From NCBI GenBank assembly GCA_045576735.1, contig JAZNGZ010000025.1:4031-68030 (forward strand): a stretch of 64,000 nt of DNA. The letters run 5' to 3'. The notes beneath the pieces are model-generated. The model saw only the letters and a list, made by a program, of their open reading frames with translations. It made no database searches and was not told where the DNA came from. The DNA is from RGIG4079 sp045576735 (GTDB lineage: Bacteria > Bacteroidota > Bacteroidia > Bacteroidales > Muribaculaceae). How positions within the stretch are numbered: position 1 is the stretch's first letter; the number at the start of each line of letters is the position of its first letter. The translations under genes were made by a program, and so were the position numbers. Positions 8,669 through 17,907 of this stretch are shown piece after piece.

Positions 8669-9931
8669 ATGGACTATCGTGTATTTCCTCCCGAGGAGAT
8701 GATTGAAGCAATAATTACTCTCCCATTATCTAAGAGTATAAGTAACAGGGCGTTGATTCTTAATGCACTGACTCCCGATGCCATCCCATTGAAAAATGTG
8801 GCAAAGTGCAATGATACCGATGCAATGGTCAATGCCTTAAATGGTGATAGTGATAAGGTTGATATAGGTGCAGCAGGGACTGCAATGCGTTTTCTAACTG
8901 CATATTATGCTTCAACGCCAGGTTCTGTGGTTGAACTCGACGGCTCGGAACGTATGCGTCAACGTCCCATTAAGGCTCTAGTTGAAGCGTTAAAAGCTTG
9001 CGGTGCTAAAATCGATTACTTGGGAGAGGAGGGGTTTCCTCCGTTGCGCATTGAGGGACAACAGCTTGCCGGAGGCGAGGTGTCATTGCCAGCCTCTATC
9101 AGCTCTCAATATATATCGGCCTTGCTTATGGTTGCTCCATTGATGGAGAATGGCTTGACTTTAACTCTTGAAGGGGAAATAACGTCGCGTCCTTATATAT
9201 TGATGACACTTTCAATGATGAAAGAGTGGGGCGTTGATGGTGAATTTGACCAAAATGTAATTACTGTGCCTCATGCAGCGTATAGGGCTGTGGATTACGA
9301 TGTGGAGGCCGACTGGAGTGCGGCATCGTATTGGTATGAAATATCGGCACTTTCGGCGGGTTGTATAGCGCTTAAAGGCCTTAATGATAAAAGTCTTCAA
9401 GGCGATAGCATGCTGACAAAATTTTTCACTAAGTTAGGAGTGGATTCGCAATTTGACAACGAGGAGTTGACATTGATGCCATCACCCGAGCAAATGTCGC
9501 ATATAGAACTCGACCTTAGCGAACAGCCCGATTTGGCCCAAACCATAGCAGTGACTTGCTGTATGTTGCGCATACCCTTCCGTCTCACAGGGTTGGCTAC
9601 ATTAAAAATCAAAGAAACCGATCGTCTTGAAGCTCTTAAAAACGAATTGGCAAAACTATCGTTTGAATTATATATCGAACAAAATTCTCAACTTGTGTGG
9701 GAGGGCCATCAGCACCCTATAATGGAACTCCCGCAAATTGACACTTATGACGATCATCGCATGGCTATGGCTTTTGCTCCTGTGGCTCTATATATGCCAG
9801 GTGTGATAATTAAAGATGTTGAGGTCGTTGCTAAATCTTATCCTGAGTATTGGGAGCATCTTGCTCAAGCGGGGTTTGTGTTTGTTGATGCACGTGAGCC
9901 TATTCCCGAAGAGTATCTCGGCGAAGAATGA
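8669..9931 (+). CDS. aroA: 3-phosphoshikimate 1-carboxyvinyltransferase (EPSP synthase)
   Basis: 420 residues with the family hallmarks in order: LPLSKSISNRALILNAL (shikimate-3-phosphate binding Lys/Ser/Arg), GAAGTAMRFLTAYYA, DGSERMRQRPIKALV, SSQYISALLM, KETDRLEALKNEL and DDHRMAMAF. The enzyme joins shikimate-3-phosphate and phosphoenolpyruvate in the sixth step of the chorismate pathway. The AGTAMRF loop replaces the common LGNAGTAxRPL form, as I recall for Bacteroidetes AroA. The gene starts 2 bp after patB and overlaps the next gene by 4 bp (ATGA), so translation is probably coupled. It is slightly short at the N-terminus compared with enterobacterial AroA. Confidence 0.95.
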   Translation: MDYRVFPPEEMIEAIITLPLSKSISNRALILNALTPDAIPLKNVAKCNDTDAMVNALNGDSDKVDIGAAGTAMRFLTAYYASTPGSVVELDGSERMRQRPIKALVEALKACGAKIDYLGEEGFPPLRIEGQQLAGGEVSLPASISSQYISALLMVAPLMENGLTLTLEGEITSRPYILMTLSMMKEWGVDGEFDQNVITVPHAAYRAVDYDVEADWSAASYWYEISALSAGCIALKGLNDKSLQGDSMLTKFFTKLGVDSQFDNEELTLMPSPEQMSHIELDLSEQPDLAQTIAVTCCMLRIPFRLTGLATLKIKETDRLEALKNELAKLSFELYIEQNSQLVWEGHQHPIMELPQIDTYDDHRMAMAFAPVALYMPGVIIKDVEVVAKSYPEYWEHLAQAGFVFVDAREPIPEEYLGEE

Positions 9932-10344
9932 AAGGTGCGTTGATAATATTGGCGGTGGTGATTGTGGTGGGTGCGATATTGTATCTCCATCATCGTTTGG
10001 TGGCAAGCCGAAGTCTTTCGGAAGAATTGCCAAATGAGGACAAAATAACCGCTGATGAGTGTTGTGGCATGCACATTACTTGCGAAAAAGACTCCTTGTC
10101 GACTGCTGTTAGCACTGAAATTGTATATTATGATGATGAGGAACTCGATGCTTATAAGGGACGTGATGCCGATGATTACACATCTGAAGAAATTGAACAA
10201 TTTCGAGATGTGTTGCTCACTTTGTTGCCCCAAGATATTGCCGGATGGGGACGCAGCATTCAATTACGTGGGATAAATCTGCCCTCAGAGGTGCGCGATG
10301 AGTTGCTCATGATTGTGGCTGAAGCTAGGCAAAAACAACATTAG
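9928..10344 (+). CDS. small membrane-anchored protein conserved in Bacteroidales, function unknown
   Basis: 138 residues. It has one N-terminal membrane segment (about 3-20), then a soluble region with ECCGMHITCEKD near residues 44-55, whose three closely spaced cysteines suggest metal or disulfide chemistry. An acidic segment (YYDDEELDAYKGRDADDY) and a helical C-terminus with IQLRGINLPSEVRDELL follow. I recall similar uncharacterised proteins in Bacteroides; some databases label them phospholipase, for which I see no motif. The start overlaps the aroA stop by 4 bp, and a metal ABC permease begins 28 bp downstream. With the Cys cluster, that placement makes an accessory role in metal transport conceivable but unproven. 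Confidence 0.75.
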   Translation: MKGALIILAVVIVVGAILYLHHRLVASRSLSEELPNEDKITADECCGMHITCEKDSLSTAVSTEIVYYDDEELDAYKGRDADDYTSEEIEQFRDVLLTLLPQDIAGWGRSIQLRGINLPSEVRDELLMIVAEARQKQH

Positions 10345-10372
10345 ATGTGTATTATATAATAATGTGTAATTG

Positions 10373-11179
10373 ATGACTGATTTATTACAATATTCTTTTT
10401 TTACAAATGCACTTGTGGGAGTTGTTATTATAAGTGTGGCGGCTGCCTTTATCGGCACTTATATTATAACACGTCGCTTGGTGTCTATCTCGGGCGGAAT
10501 CACACATGCTTGTTTTGGAGGATTGGGTTTGGGGTATTATCTTGGAGTGAGTCCCATTCTCATGGCATCGGTATTTGCTATAGGTGCTTCGGCAGGGGTA
10601 GAATGGCTCTCTGAAAAATATAGAGTCAGAGAAGATTCGGCTACGGCTGTTGTGTGGGCATTGGGTATGGCTATTGGGGTTTTGTTTATATTCCTATCTC
10701 CCGGTTATGTGCCTGAGTTAAACGCTTTCTTGTTTGGTAATGTATTGACTATCTCTGAGTCTGATTTATGGGCTTTTGCTATATATACCTTTGTCTTAGT
10801 AGCTTTTTTTGTTCTCTTTTTTGACAAAATTATCGCTTGCGCATTTGATCGGGACTTTGCTCGTGTGTCAAAGATGCCGGTTCGACTAATTTCTTATATA
10901 ATGACTGCAATGGTGGCTGTGTGTATCGTCCTTACCATACGTTTGGTCGGAATAATGTTGCTTATGTCGATGCTCACTTTGCCTCAAATGATTGCCGAAA
11001 TGTTTGCCCCACGATTTAAAATGATGGTGGTGTGGTCTATGATTATTTCTGTAATTTGCGGCGTTTCAGGACTTTTTATCTCGGCACTGATAAATGTGCC
11101 CACTGCAGCCGTTATAGTTATTTTATTTGCTATAACATTTATTTTTGTGCGCGTTTTTGTGACTTTATTTAGCAAATAA
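10373..11179 (+). CDS. metal ABC transporter permease (ZnuB/MntB family)
   Basis: 268 residues, almost entirely hydrophobic, with eight or nine membrane segments. N-terminal SISGGITHACFGGLGLGYY and the later MLTLPQMIAEMF are typical of ABC-3 permeases for Zn2+, Mn2+ or Fe2+. An in-frame TTG at 10370 directly precedes the ATG at 10373, which is the more likely start. No ATP-binding or metal-binding lipoprotein gene is adjacent, so the rest of the transporter must be encoded elsewhere. It is the last gene of the patB-aroA run by spacing (28 bp), followed by a 210-bp gap with a new promoter. The metal cannot be assigned. Confidence 0.85.
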   Translation: MTDLLQYSFFTNALVGVVIISVAAAFIGTYIITRRLVSISGGITHACFGGLGLGYYLGVSPILMASVFAIGASAGVEWLSEKYRVREDSATAVVWALGMAIGVLFIFLSPGYVPELNAFLFGNVLTISESDLWAFAIYTFVLVAFFVLFFDKIIACAFDRDFARVSKMPVRLISYIMTAMVAVCIVLTIRLVGIMLLMSMLTLPQMIAEMFAPRFKMMVVWSMIISVICGVSGLFISALINVPTAAVIVILFAITFIFVRVFVTLFSK

Positions 11180-11315
11180 TATCTTATTAATTATTTTTTA
11201 ACGGAGCTTTGTTGTAGTGGTAAATTGTGCTTTAACTATGTTTTCATAGGATGAAAAAATCTTAATAAAGCTTAATTGCAAAAGTTTTACTATACTTTAT
11301 TACTAAATAAATTTC

Positions 11316-11323
11316 TATATTTG
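11316..11323 (+). promoter_or_regulatory. -7 box for the propeller/amidase operon
   Basis: TATATTTG matches TAnnTTTG, 67 bp before the first ATG. The region around it (11180-11389) is very AT-rich and holds no gene. Confidence 0.55.
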
Positions 11324-11389
11324 CAAAATATAGTACATAGAACTAACATAAATTTTAAATATTAATTAACTTTTTTAACCAGTTTCTAC

Positions 11390-12340
11390 ATGAAAAAACT
11401 CCTGTTGACACTTGCTGCAGTAGCTACATTGACAGCTCAAGCTCAGCAATTCGAAGTTGTTAGTACTCAACAACTTTCAGTAGGTGCTACAGATGTTTTC
11501 CATCCTCAATTTACTCCTGATGGAAATTCATTGTTAGTATCTTCAGCTAGTTATGATGGACTCGGTGTTATTGACATTGCGAGTCAAAGTTACACAAAGC
11601 TTACCGACATGCGCGGTGCAGGATGGATGCCTGCTATCAGCGAAGATGGTAAAACTGTTGTTGTGCATTGTCAAAACGACCAAGCACAAGGTACTTCGCT
11701 TTATAGCATTGACCTAAACACTCTAGAACGTAAGGTTGTAGCGAATAATCTTGATCACACTAATCAAGTGAGCTTCGTTAATGGTACTCTTTGCTATGGA
11801 GTATATCAACGCACAGGTGATATTATCACTGGCGGTCAAGTTATGACTAAGGCTGTTATGGCTCCTATTTCAGCTATTGAAATGCCTAATAATGTATTCG
11901 TTACTGAAGAAGACCTTAAGATTGTTGTTTATAACAATGGTCGTCGCATTGAACTAGACCCTCTTAAAGGTCAATTTGGTCCTTGGGATCCTCAATATTG
12001 CTGGACAAGCCTTTCACCTGACAAAACTAAAATCCTTTTCCACTGTGCTAACTACGCTTACATTTGTGACCTAAATGGTGGTAATGTTGTTAACCTTGGC
12101 GAAATGAACTGTCCTCAATGGCGTGGTAATACTCACGTTGTTGGCCACAATGAAGAGCATGATGGTTACTATTTGACTAAAGGTGAAATCTTCATCATTG
12201 GTGCTGATGGTAAAAATCTTCAACAACTCACTGCATCTTCTGACATCAAAACTTTCCCATGTGTAAGTGCCGATGGTAGCAAAATCGCTTATCACACTGA
12301 AGATGGTAAACTTTTCATAATGACTATTAAAGAAAAATAA
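11390..12340 (+). CDS. secreted TolB-like (PD40) beta-propeller protein
   Basis: 316 residues with a clean signal peptide (MKKLLLTLAAVATLTAQAQQ, cleavage after the AQA). The mature part consists of beta-propeller repeats of the WD40-like PD40 type: FHPQFTPDGNSLLVSS, MPAISEDGKTVVVHC, WTSLSPDKTKILFHC and FPCVSADGSKIAYHT. Such domains in TolB and related proteins bind partner proteins or glycans. No catalytic motif and no T9SS tail are visible, so it should stay in the periplasm or be released. It is followed after 3 bp by the large amidase gene, and the codon use of both is strongly biased (many GGT, CGT, AAC), which suggests high expression. A function together with the amidase is an inference from the operon. 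Confidence 0.8.
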   Translation: MKKLLLTLAAVATLTAQAQQFEVVSTQQLSVGATDVFHPQFTPDGNSLLVSSASYDGLGVIDIASQSYTKLTDMRGAGWMPAISEDGKTVVVHCQNDQAQGTSLYSIDLNTLERKVVANNLDHTNQVSFVNGTLCYGVYQRTGDIITGGQVMTKAVMAPISAIEMPNNVFVTEEDLKIVVYNNGRRIELDPLKGQFGPWDPQYCWTSLSPDKTKILFHCANYAYICDLNGGNVVNLGEMNCPQWRGNTHVVGHNEEHDGYYLTKGEIFIIGADGKNLQQLTASSDIKTFPCVSADGSKIAYHTEDGKLFIMTIKEK

Positions 12341-12343
12341 GCC

Positions 12344-15300
12344 ATGAAAAAGATATTAATTTCAGCATTATTAATGGCTGGTGTTGCTTTTGGTGCCGAC
12401 GCAGTCACTTATGCATATGATGTAGCATCAAACTATACAGGAACTTATGCTCTTTCTACTCCTGCTAACTTTAAAACAGGTAATACTTCTATAAGTTCTA
12501 ACTATAATAAAGGTGGTAAATGGTATGTGAATGCAGGTCATGGTGGTTTTGACTCTAATGACCGTCCTACTCCTATGCCTTTGCTCGGTGGTGAATATTT
12601 CTATGAATCAGAAGGTAACCTCGACCGTGCTCTCCACATGGAGCAATTCTTGATTAAGAATGGTGGTACCGTTAAAATGTCTCGTCGCACAAATACTTCT
12701 GCTGATGACTTGGACCTTACCCCTATCGCTACTTATTCAAGTTCTTATGGTGGTTACTTCATCTCTATGCACTCTAATGGTGCTAACGCAAGTGCTAACT
12801 ACCACGTGGCTCTTTATAAAGGTTCTAACTCAAGTAACTCAATTGGTGGTTCAGAACGTATGGCTTATTGGAACTCTTATAACAACTATAAGAATGGATG
12901 TTTGACAAACTATACTTATAGTACTCCTCGTTCAATGGCCGACTATGACTTGATGGGATGGCACTATGGTGTGCTCCGTACCAACACTCAACCCGGTTAC
13001 TTGGTTGAAACTTGGTTCCACGACTACCGTCCTGAATCATTGCGTTTCAAATCTTCTCTTTATAACAAGTTCCTCGCTTGGCAAATTGCAGTAGGTAACT
13101 TGACCGCTCCCGGTGGTTCTGGTTCTCTTCCTGCTTGTATCGTGGGTGACGTTCGCGACGTGTCTAAATCATGTGGTTACTCTAACTACACTGCTCGTGG
13201 TCGTGACACTTACCTCGCGTTGAACAATGTAACTGTTACATTGAGCGGTAATGGTTTGAATCAATCAGTCACTACAGGAGCAAAATGTAATGGTGTTTAC
13301 GCATTCTTCGTGCCTGCAGGTACTTATACTCTTACATTTAAGAAAGATGGTTACAAAACTGTAACTAAAACTGTAACTGCTACAGTCAACAAAGCAACTC
13401 AAAATAATATTGACATGCAAGAAGGTGTTGATACCGGTATCTCTTTGAATCCTGCTTCTACAGGTTTCGGTGAAACTCCTGTTGGCAATACTTCTTCTAA
13501 GACTATCACTGTAACAGGTACTTCTCTTTCTGCTAACATCACTATCTCAAATAGCGATAACACTAACTTCTCTATCAGCAAAACTTCTCTCGGTGCTACA
13601 GGTGGTACATTTGATGTTATTTACAAACCTTCTAAAGCAGGTTCTCACTCTACTACTATCTCATTCGTAAGTGGAACTCACAAAGCTTCTATGGTTGTAA
13701 CAGGTACTGCTAAGAACCCACCATTGTCATTCACCGAAGGTTGGAACTACTCTGAAAAATCAGGTAAGAAAGCCGGTTGGATGGCTAACTGGACTAACTA
13801 TCGTAACATGGCATTTGGTGACGGTAAACTTTATGTAGTTGACGCTACTAATGGTGTTGTGAAAGTTATTAAGGCTCAAACTGCTGAACACATCAAAGAC
13901 CTTAACATGACAGGCGTTTCAGGTGGTGCATTGAAACTTGTTGACGTTGCTTACGTTGATGGTAAACTTATCGGTACTAACATCGCATTGTCAACTAACG
14001 ATGCAATGAAGACTCTCAAAGTTTACATTTGGGATAATGACGATGCTGCTCCTCGCGTACTTCTTGAAACTACCGACCTCGGTGGCATGACTCGTATTGG
14101 TGACGCTATCGAAGTACAAGGTAACTTGACAAGCGGTAAACTTGTTTACCTCGCTCAACAAACTCGTGACTATACCGATGCTGATGGTAATGCTCAGAAT
14201 GGTAATTGTAACTCACTCGTTACTTACGCTCTTTCTAACGGCACTGCATCTAAAACTCCTGTAGTTGCTGATATCGATGCATTTATCATTGGTATGTCTC
14301 CACGTGCAATTCCTGATGGAAACAACTTCTGGGTAGCAGGTCAACAACACTTCCCATCTCAAATAACTGCTAGTGGTGAGTTGACAGCGTCTATTCCTAA
14401 CACTGCATTCAACGTAGAAGCTGCATTCCACGGTTGTGGTAACGACTTCGTTCCTTTCACATTCAAAGGTAACAAATATGCATTCGCTGTTGACTATCAA
14501 GCTGTAACTAAAGCCGGTTCTGCTGCAACTGCCGATGAAATCAAAACTACTACACTTCTTGGTGGTCGCGCTGTTCTTATCGACGGTAGCGCTGGTTGGG
14601 CTGTTGAAGGTCTTAAGAACTCAGGTAACTATCCTTCAGCTGGTATGAGCTCAACAACTCGTAACACTACTCTTTCTTCAAGTATCTGTGTTAACGTGAA
14701 TGGTGATGCAGGTGTTGAAATGTGGGTATTGATTCACAACCAAGGTATCGCTTACTACAAACACGGTACTGCTCCTACTTACACTTACGAAAAAGTTCCT
14801 ACTATCTCTGCTCCTTCTGAAGTTTCTATCGAAACAACTGAAAAAGTATCTAAGTCTCAAGACATCACTATCACCGGTTCTTACTTGACCGGTAATATCA
14901 ATGTTGCTCTTGCCGGTGACGCAGCATTCTCTATCGATAAGACTTCTCTCGGAACAACAGGTGGTACTATTAAAGTAACTTATAATCCTTCTGCTGCAGG
15001 TAGCCACACTGCTACTCTTACATTGACTTCTGAAGGTGCAACTACTCAAAAAGTTACTTTGAAGGGTAAAGCAAATTCTGCTCTTGCTCTTGGTCTCACT
15101 AAGGTATGGCAAAACACTTCAAGTGTTCCAGGTTCAGCTGCAGGTGGTGACGTTCGTTTCGCTGCTGTTTCTAATGGCAAACTTCTTGTAAACGACAAAG
15201 CTAACAATAAGATTTTGGAAGTAACATCTACAGGATCTGCTGCTTACTACGATCCTTCTGCTGCTATCACTGCTAACTATAACCAAGTTCTTGGTACAGG

Positions 15301-16252
15301 TATCGCTTGTGATGATGCCGGAAATATCCTAGTTAACTCAGGCTTCTCTGCTGCTTCATCAGGCTCTAACTTCACTCTTATTTCTGCCGACCTCAAATCA
15401 ACGTATAAGATTGACTTGAGCGCTATCGAAGGTTGGACTCCAGGACGTTGTGACCAATTAGGCCGTATCCGTGGTAACATGCTTTCAAGCGAAGGTGGTT
15501 ATGCATTCATCACTCCTAATGGTGGTACTGCAATTCTCGTTGTTAAGATTAAGAATGGTGCAGTTGATACTGACTACACTCAAGTAACTAACCCAATCGC
15601 AGGTGTAGGACTTACTACTTCATGCTGTCCACAACCTGCATTCGCTACTGTAGCTGAAATCGATGCTCTTATGGACGATAACAACGACTTGTCAAATGCA
15701 TTCATCTTGCGTTCACGTTCTGTTCCTGGTAGCGTATTCGCTTGGAATGACGACAACTCTGACATGGTTAAAGCTTGGACATTCTCTGAAAAATCATCTG
15801 CAGGTCACACTGTAGCTAACGCTTCAGTAGAAGGTTTCGATTGGTTCCAACTCTACGATAAGTCTTACTTCATCATGCCAATGACTTCAGATGGTACAAC
15901 AGGTACTCGTGGCTCTATCTTCGGTATCTATGATGAAGAAGGTAAACTCGTTGCTTGCTGGAGTGACGGCGAAAAGACAGGTCTCGGTGCGGCAATGGGT
16001 AGCTTCATCGCTGTTCCTAATACTGAAAACTCAGTACACATCTACCACTTCGTTCCAGGTACAGTTGCTGAAAAATTCCTATTCGCTGTTGAAATGACAG
16101 GTGTTGAAAATATCGAAACTGAAATCGTTGACGAAAATGTTGACGCTCCAGCTCGTTACTTCAACCTCCAAGGTGTAGAAGTTACTAATCCTTCTAATGG
16201 CATCTACATTAAAGTTCAAGGCAACCGTTCATCTAAAGTTTACATCAAGTAA
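12344..16252 (+). CDS. large T9SS-exported N-acetylmuramoyl-L-alanine amidase with propeller modules
   Basis: 1302 residues. After a signal peptide, an Amidase_3-type domain (about 60-250) shows the zinc ligands His66 (NAGHGG), Glu90 (SEGNLDRALH) and His143 (SMHSNG), plus the catalytic Glu222 (LVETWFHD), so it looks active. Then follow a CarboxypepD_reg-like Ig domain (about 263-360, ending KDGYKTVTKTV), an ASPM/HYDIN-like Ig repeat (about 363-455), a propeller-like region (about 460-820), a second Ig repeat sharing TSLGxTGGT and AGSH with the first (about 822-910), and a second propeller-like region. The last 35 residues (ARYFNLQGVEVTNPSNGIYI and following) are a type A T9SS sorting domain, so the protein should be exported and surface-attached or released. 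Substrate is peptidoglycan by family: its own, during growth, or that of neighbours. Codon bias suggests strong expression. Confidence 0.85.
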   Translation: MKKILISALLMAGVAFGADAVTYAYDVASNYTGTYALSTPANFKTGNTSISSNYNKGGKWYVNAGHGGFDSNDRPTPMPLLGGEYFYESEGNLDRALHMEQFLIKNGGTVKMSRRTNTSADDLDLTPIATYSSSYGGYFISMHSNGANASANYHVALYKGSNSSNSIGGSERMAYWNSYNNYKNGCLTNYTYSTPRSMADYDLMGWHYGVLRTNTQPGYLVETWFHDYRPESLRFKSSLYNKFLAWQIAVGNLTAPGGSGSLPACIVGDVRDVSKSCGYSNYTARGRDTYLALNNVTVTLSGNGLNQSVTTGAKCNGVYAFFVPAGTYTLTFKKDGYKTVTKTVTATVNKATQNNIDMQEGVDTGISLNPASTGFGETPVGNTSSKTITVTGTSLSANITISNSDNTNFSISKTSLGATGGTFDVIYKPSKAGSHSTTISFVSGTHKASMVVTGTAKNPPLSFTEGWNYSEKSGKKAGWMANWTNYRNMAFGDGKLYVVDATNGVVKVIKAQTAEHIKDLNMTGVSGGALKLVDVAYVDGKLIGTNIALSTNDAMKTLKVYIWDNDDAAPRVLLETTDLGGMTRIGDAIEVQGNLTSGKLVYLAQQTRDYTDADGNAQNGNCNSLVTYALSNGTASKTPVVADIDAFIIGMSPRAIPDGNNFWVAGQQHFPSQITASGELTASIPNTAFNVEAAFHGCGNDFVPFTFKGNKYAFAVDYQAVTKAGSAATADEIKTTTLLGGRAVLIDGSAGWAVEGLKNSGNYPSAGMSSTTRNTTLSSSICVNVNGDAGVEMWVLIHNQGIAYYKHGTAPTYTYEKVPTISAPSEVSIETTEKVSKSQDITITGSYLTGNINVALAGDAAFSIDKTSLGTTGGTIKVTYNPSAAGSHTATLTLTSEGATTQKVTLKGKANSALALGLTKVWQNTSSVPGSAAGGDVRFAAVSNGKLLVNDKANNKILEVTSTGSAAYYDPSAAITANYNQVLGTGIACDDAGNILVNSGFSAASSGSNFTLISADLKSTYKIDLSAIEGWTPGRCDQLGRIRGNMLSSEGGYAFITPNGGTAILVVKIKNGAVDTDYTQVTNPIAGVGLTTSCCPQPAFATVAEIDALMDDNNDLSNAFILRSRSVPGSVFAWNDDNSDMVKAWTFSEKSSAGHTVANASVEGFDWFQLYDKSYFIMPMTSDGTTGTRGSIFGIYDEEGKLVACWSDGEKTGLGAAMGSFIAVPNTENSVHIYHFVPGTVAEKFLFAVEMTGVENIETEIVDENVDAPARYFNLQGVEVTNPSNGIYIKVQGNRSSKVYIK

Positions 16253-16274
16253 TTGAAATAAACTCACTATAATG

Positions 16275-16310
16275 AGCGAGCAATCCATTGCGGATTGCTC
16301 GCTTTTTTTG
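16275..16310 (+). terminator. intrinsic terminator after the amidase gene
   Basis: A perfect 12-bp stem (AGCGAGCAATCC and its complement) with a 5-nt loop is followed by seven T. It lies 23 bp past the amidase stop. Confidence 0.9.
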
Positions 16311-16460
16311 TCCACTTTGCTTGGCAGGCTATAGTGTGTTAATAGATAAAATAGGGGCTTTGTATCATTTGAGATATAAATCGTACGATGCACGTGAAAG
16401 CGGTTGATTTTTTTTCTATTAGTGTTCGATAAAACTTATTCAAGAGCAAATGAAACCCCA

Positions 16461-16699
16461 AAGGGGGTGATTAGTATGTAGCCGGGTTTAGCCACGTAGT
16501 GGATAAGCCCGGTATCGTAATAAATAGAGATAGATTCTGAAGGAAGCCTTAATCAGTGCAAATAATGTATCTTTCAGATACAATTTCAATACTTCTCCCA
16601 TCCGAGCATTGCCTCTACGAGCCAATACCCGGCTACGCACTAAGCATTACCTTTGGCAATTCCCTCTCGGAAATCTCACATAGGGGGCTTGTAAATTGA
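16461..16699. repeat. inverted pair of REP-like elements (BIME-like)
   Basis: The gene-free stretch 16311-16774 contains two related elements facing each other. On plus, GTAG (16478-16481) is followed by a nested hairpin, CCGGGTTTA (16482-16490) pairing with TAAGCCCGG (16504-16512) around CCAC-GTA-GTGG. On minus, GTAG (16636-16633) is followed by a 14-bp imperfect hairpin (16632-16602). A GTAG tetranucleotide followed by an imperfect palindrome is the published signature of REP elements mobilised by RAYT (TnpA-REP) transposases, and inverted REP pairs form BIMEs. G-rich flanks (CCCCAAAGGGGG at 16457 and AGGGGGC at 16682) bound the pair. No RAYT gene is in the window. Confidence 0.6.
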
Positions 16700-16774
16700 A
16701 AAAAGAAATCTCAACCGCTTAAATTCAGTGATAGAAACCTCTTTTATATCATTTTCTATTTTTATCGGACAGTA

Positions 16775-16812
16775 ATAAAAAGCGGTGTGTCATCGATTTT
16801 GACACACCGCTT
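16775..16812 (-). terminator. intrinsic terminator after argF'
   Basis: A 13-bp perfect stem (AAGCGGTGTGTCA at 16780-16792 with its complement at 16800-16812) has a 7-nt loop. Read on minus, it runs into TTTTATT. Confidence 0.85.
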
Positions 16813-16844
16813 AGTGTATAATAGGAATAAATGTTGTTTTTGTG

Positions 16845-17801
16845 CTATTTTAAGCCCTCTAGAATGCGTTTAAGTACTACTTGGGCCGATATTTCACGAT
16901 TGGCTGCTTCGGGGATTACAAGCGATTGTGGCGACTCTATTACGTCATCGCTTACTATCATGTTACGTCGCACCGGCAAGCAGTGCATAAAGAATGCATT
17001 ATTAGTTAATGCCATCTTCTCGGTGGTAATGGTCCAACTGCGGTCGGTAGAGAGTACTTTGCCATAGTTGGGGTCGGTATATGCGCTCCAGTTTTTTGCA
17101 TATACAAAGTCGGCACCTTCGAGAGCTTTGTCCTGGTCATATTCCACGCGAGCATTACCCACGAATGCAGAATCGAGTTCATATCCATGAGGGTGGGTGA
17201 TTACGAAGTCGTAATCGGTAGCGTTCATCCACTCGGCAAATGAGTTGGGCACAGCTTGAGGAAGAGCTTTGGGGTGTGGTGCCCATGTTAATACCACTTT
17301 GGGACGTTCACATTTCTTGTGTTCCTCGATAGTGATGAGGTCGGCAAATGATTGCAATGGGTGGCGAGTGGCTGCTTCCATAGAGAAAACAGGTCGACCT
17401 GAATATTTAATGAATTGTGATATTATTTTTTCTTCGTAGTCATCTACTTTTGACTCAAATCGAGCAAATGAGCGCACCCCTATCACATCGCAATAGCAAC
17501 CCATCACGGGAATAGCTTCAAGCAAGTGTTCGGGTTTGTCTCCGTCCATGATTACGCCTCGCTCAGTTTCTAGTTTCCAGGCGCCTTGATTTACATCAAG
17601 CACAATCACATTCATGCCAAGGTTAAGAGCCGCTTTCTGAGTGCTCAATCGAGTGCGCAATGATGAGTTGAAGAAAATCATTAAAAGGGTCTTGTTTTCT
17701 CCTAGATGTTTATATGCAAAGCGATTTGCTTTAACTTCAAGCGCTTCTTTCACAGCCTCTTGAAGATTGCCTATGTCGTTTACAGTTGTAAAATTTCTCA
17801 T
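16845..17801 (-). CDS. argF': N-succinylornithine carbamoyltransferase (Bacteroidetes ArgF')
   Basis: 318 residues, closely resembling the Bacteroides fragilis enzyme as I recall it. It has the carbamoyl-phosphate motif FFNSSLRTRLSTQKA (residues 43-57), the loop RGVIMDGDKPEHLLEA, HPLQSFADL, TWAPHPKALPQAV and MHCLPVRRN. Residue 90 is Pro (GDKPEH); in the B. fragilis enzyme Pro90 sets specificity for succinyl- rather than acetyl-ornithine, so arginine synthesis here should run through N-succinyl intermediates. It transfers the carbamoyl group from carbamoyl phosphate to N-succinyl-L-ornithine. It stands alone between two terminators; no other arg gene is in the window. Confidence 0.93.
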   Translation of the reverse strand: MRNFTTVNDIGNLQEAVKEALEVKANRFAYKHLGENKTLLMIFFNSSLRTRLSTQKAALNLGMNVIVLDVNQGAWKLETERGVIMDGDKPEHLLEAIPVMGCYCDVIGVRSFARFESKVDDYEEKIISQFIKYSGRPVFSMEAATRHPLQSFADLITIEEHKKCERPKVVLTWAPHPKALPQAVPNSFAEWMNATDYDFVITHPHGYELDSAFVGNARVEYDQDKALEGADFVYAKNWSAYTDPNYGKVLSTDRSWTITTEKMALTNNAFFMHCLPVRRNMIVSDDVIESPQSLVIPEAANREISAQVVLKRILEGLK

Positions 17802-17907
17802 AATTTATATGTTTGTTTATAAAAGAGACTGCAAGTTACGCAATAATTTTGAGATAAGGGCAATTTTGCTCACATTTTGATACTTTTTGTATGTATTGAA
17901 ATCAGAA

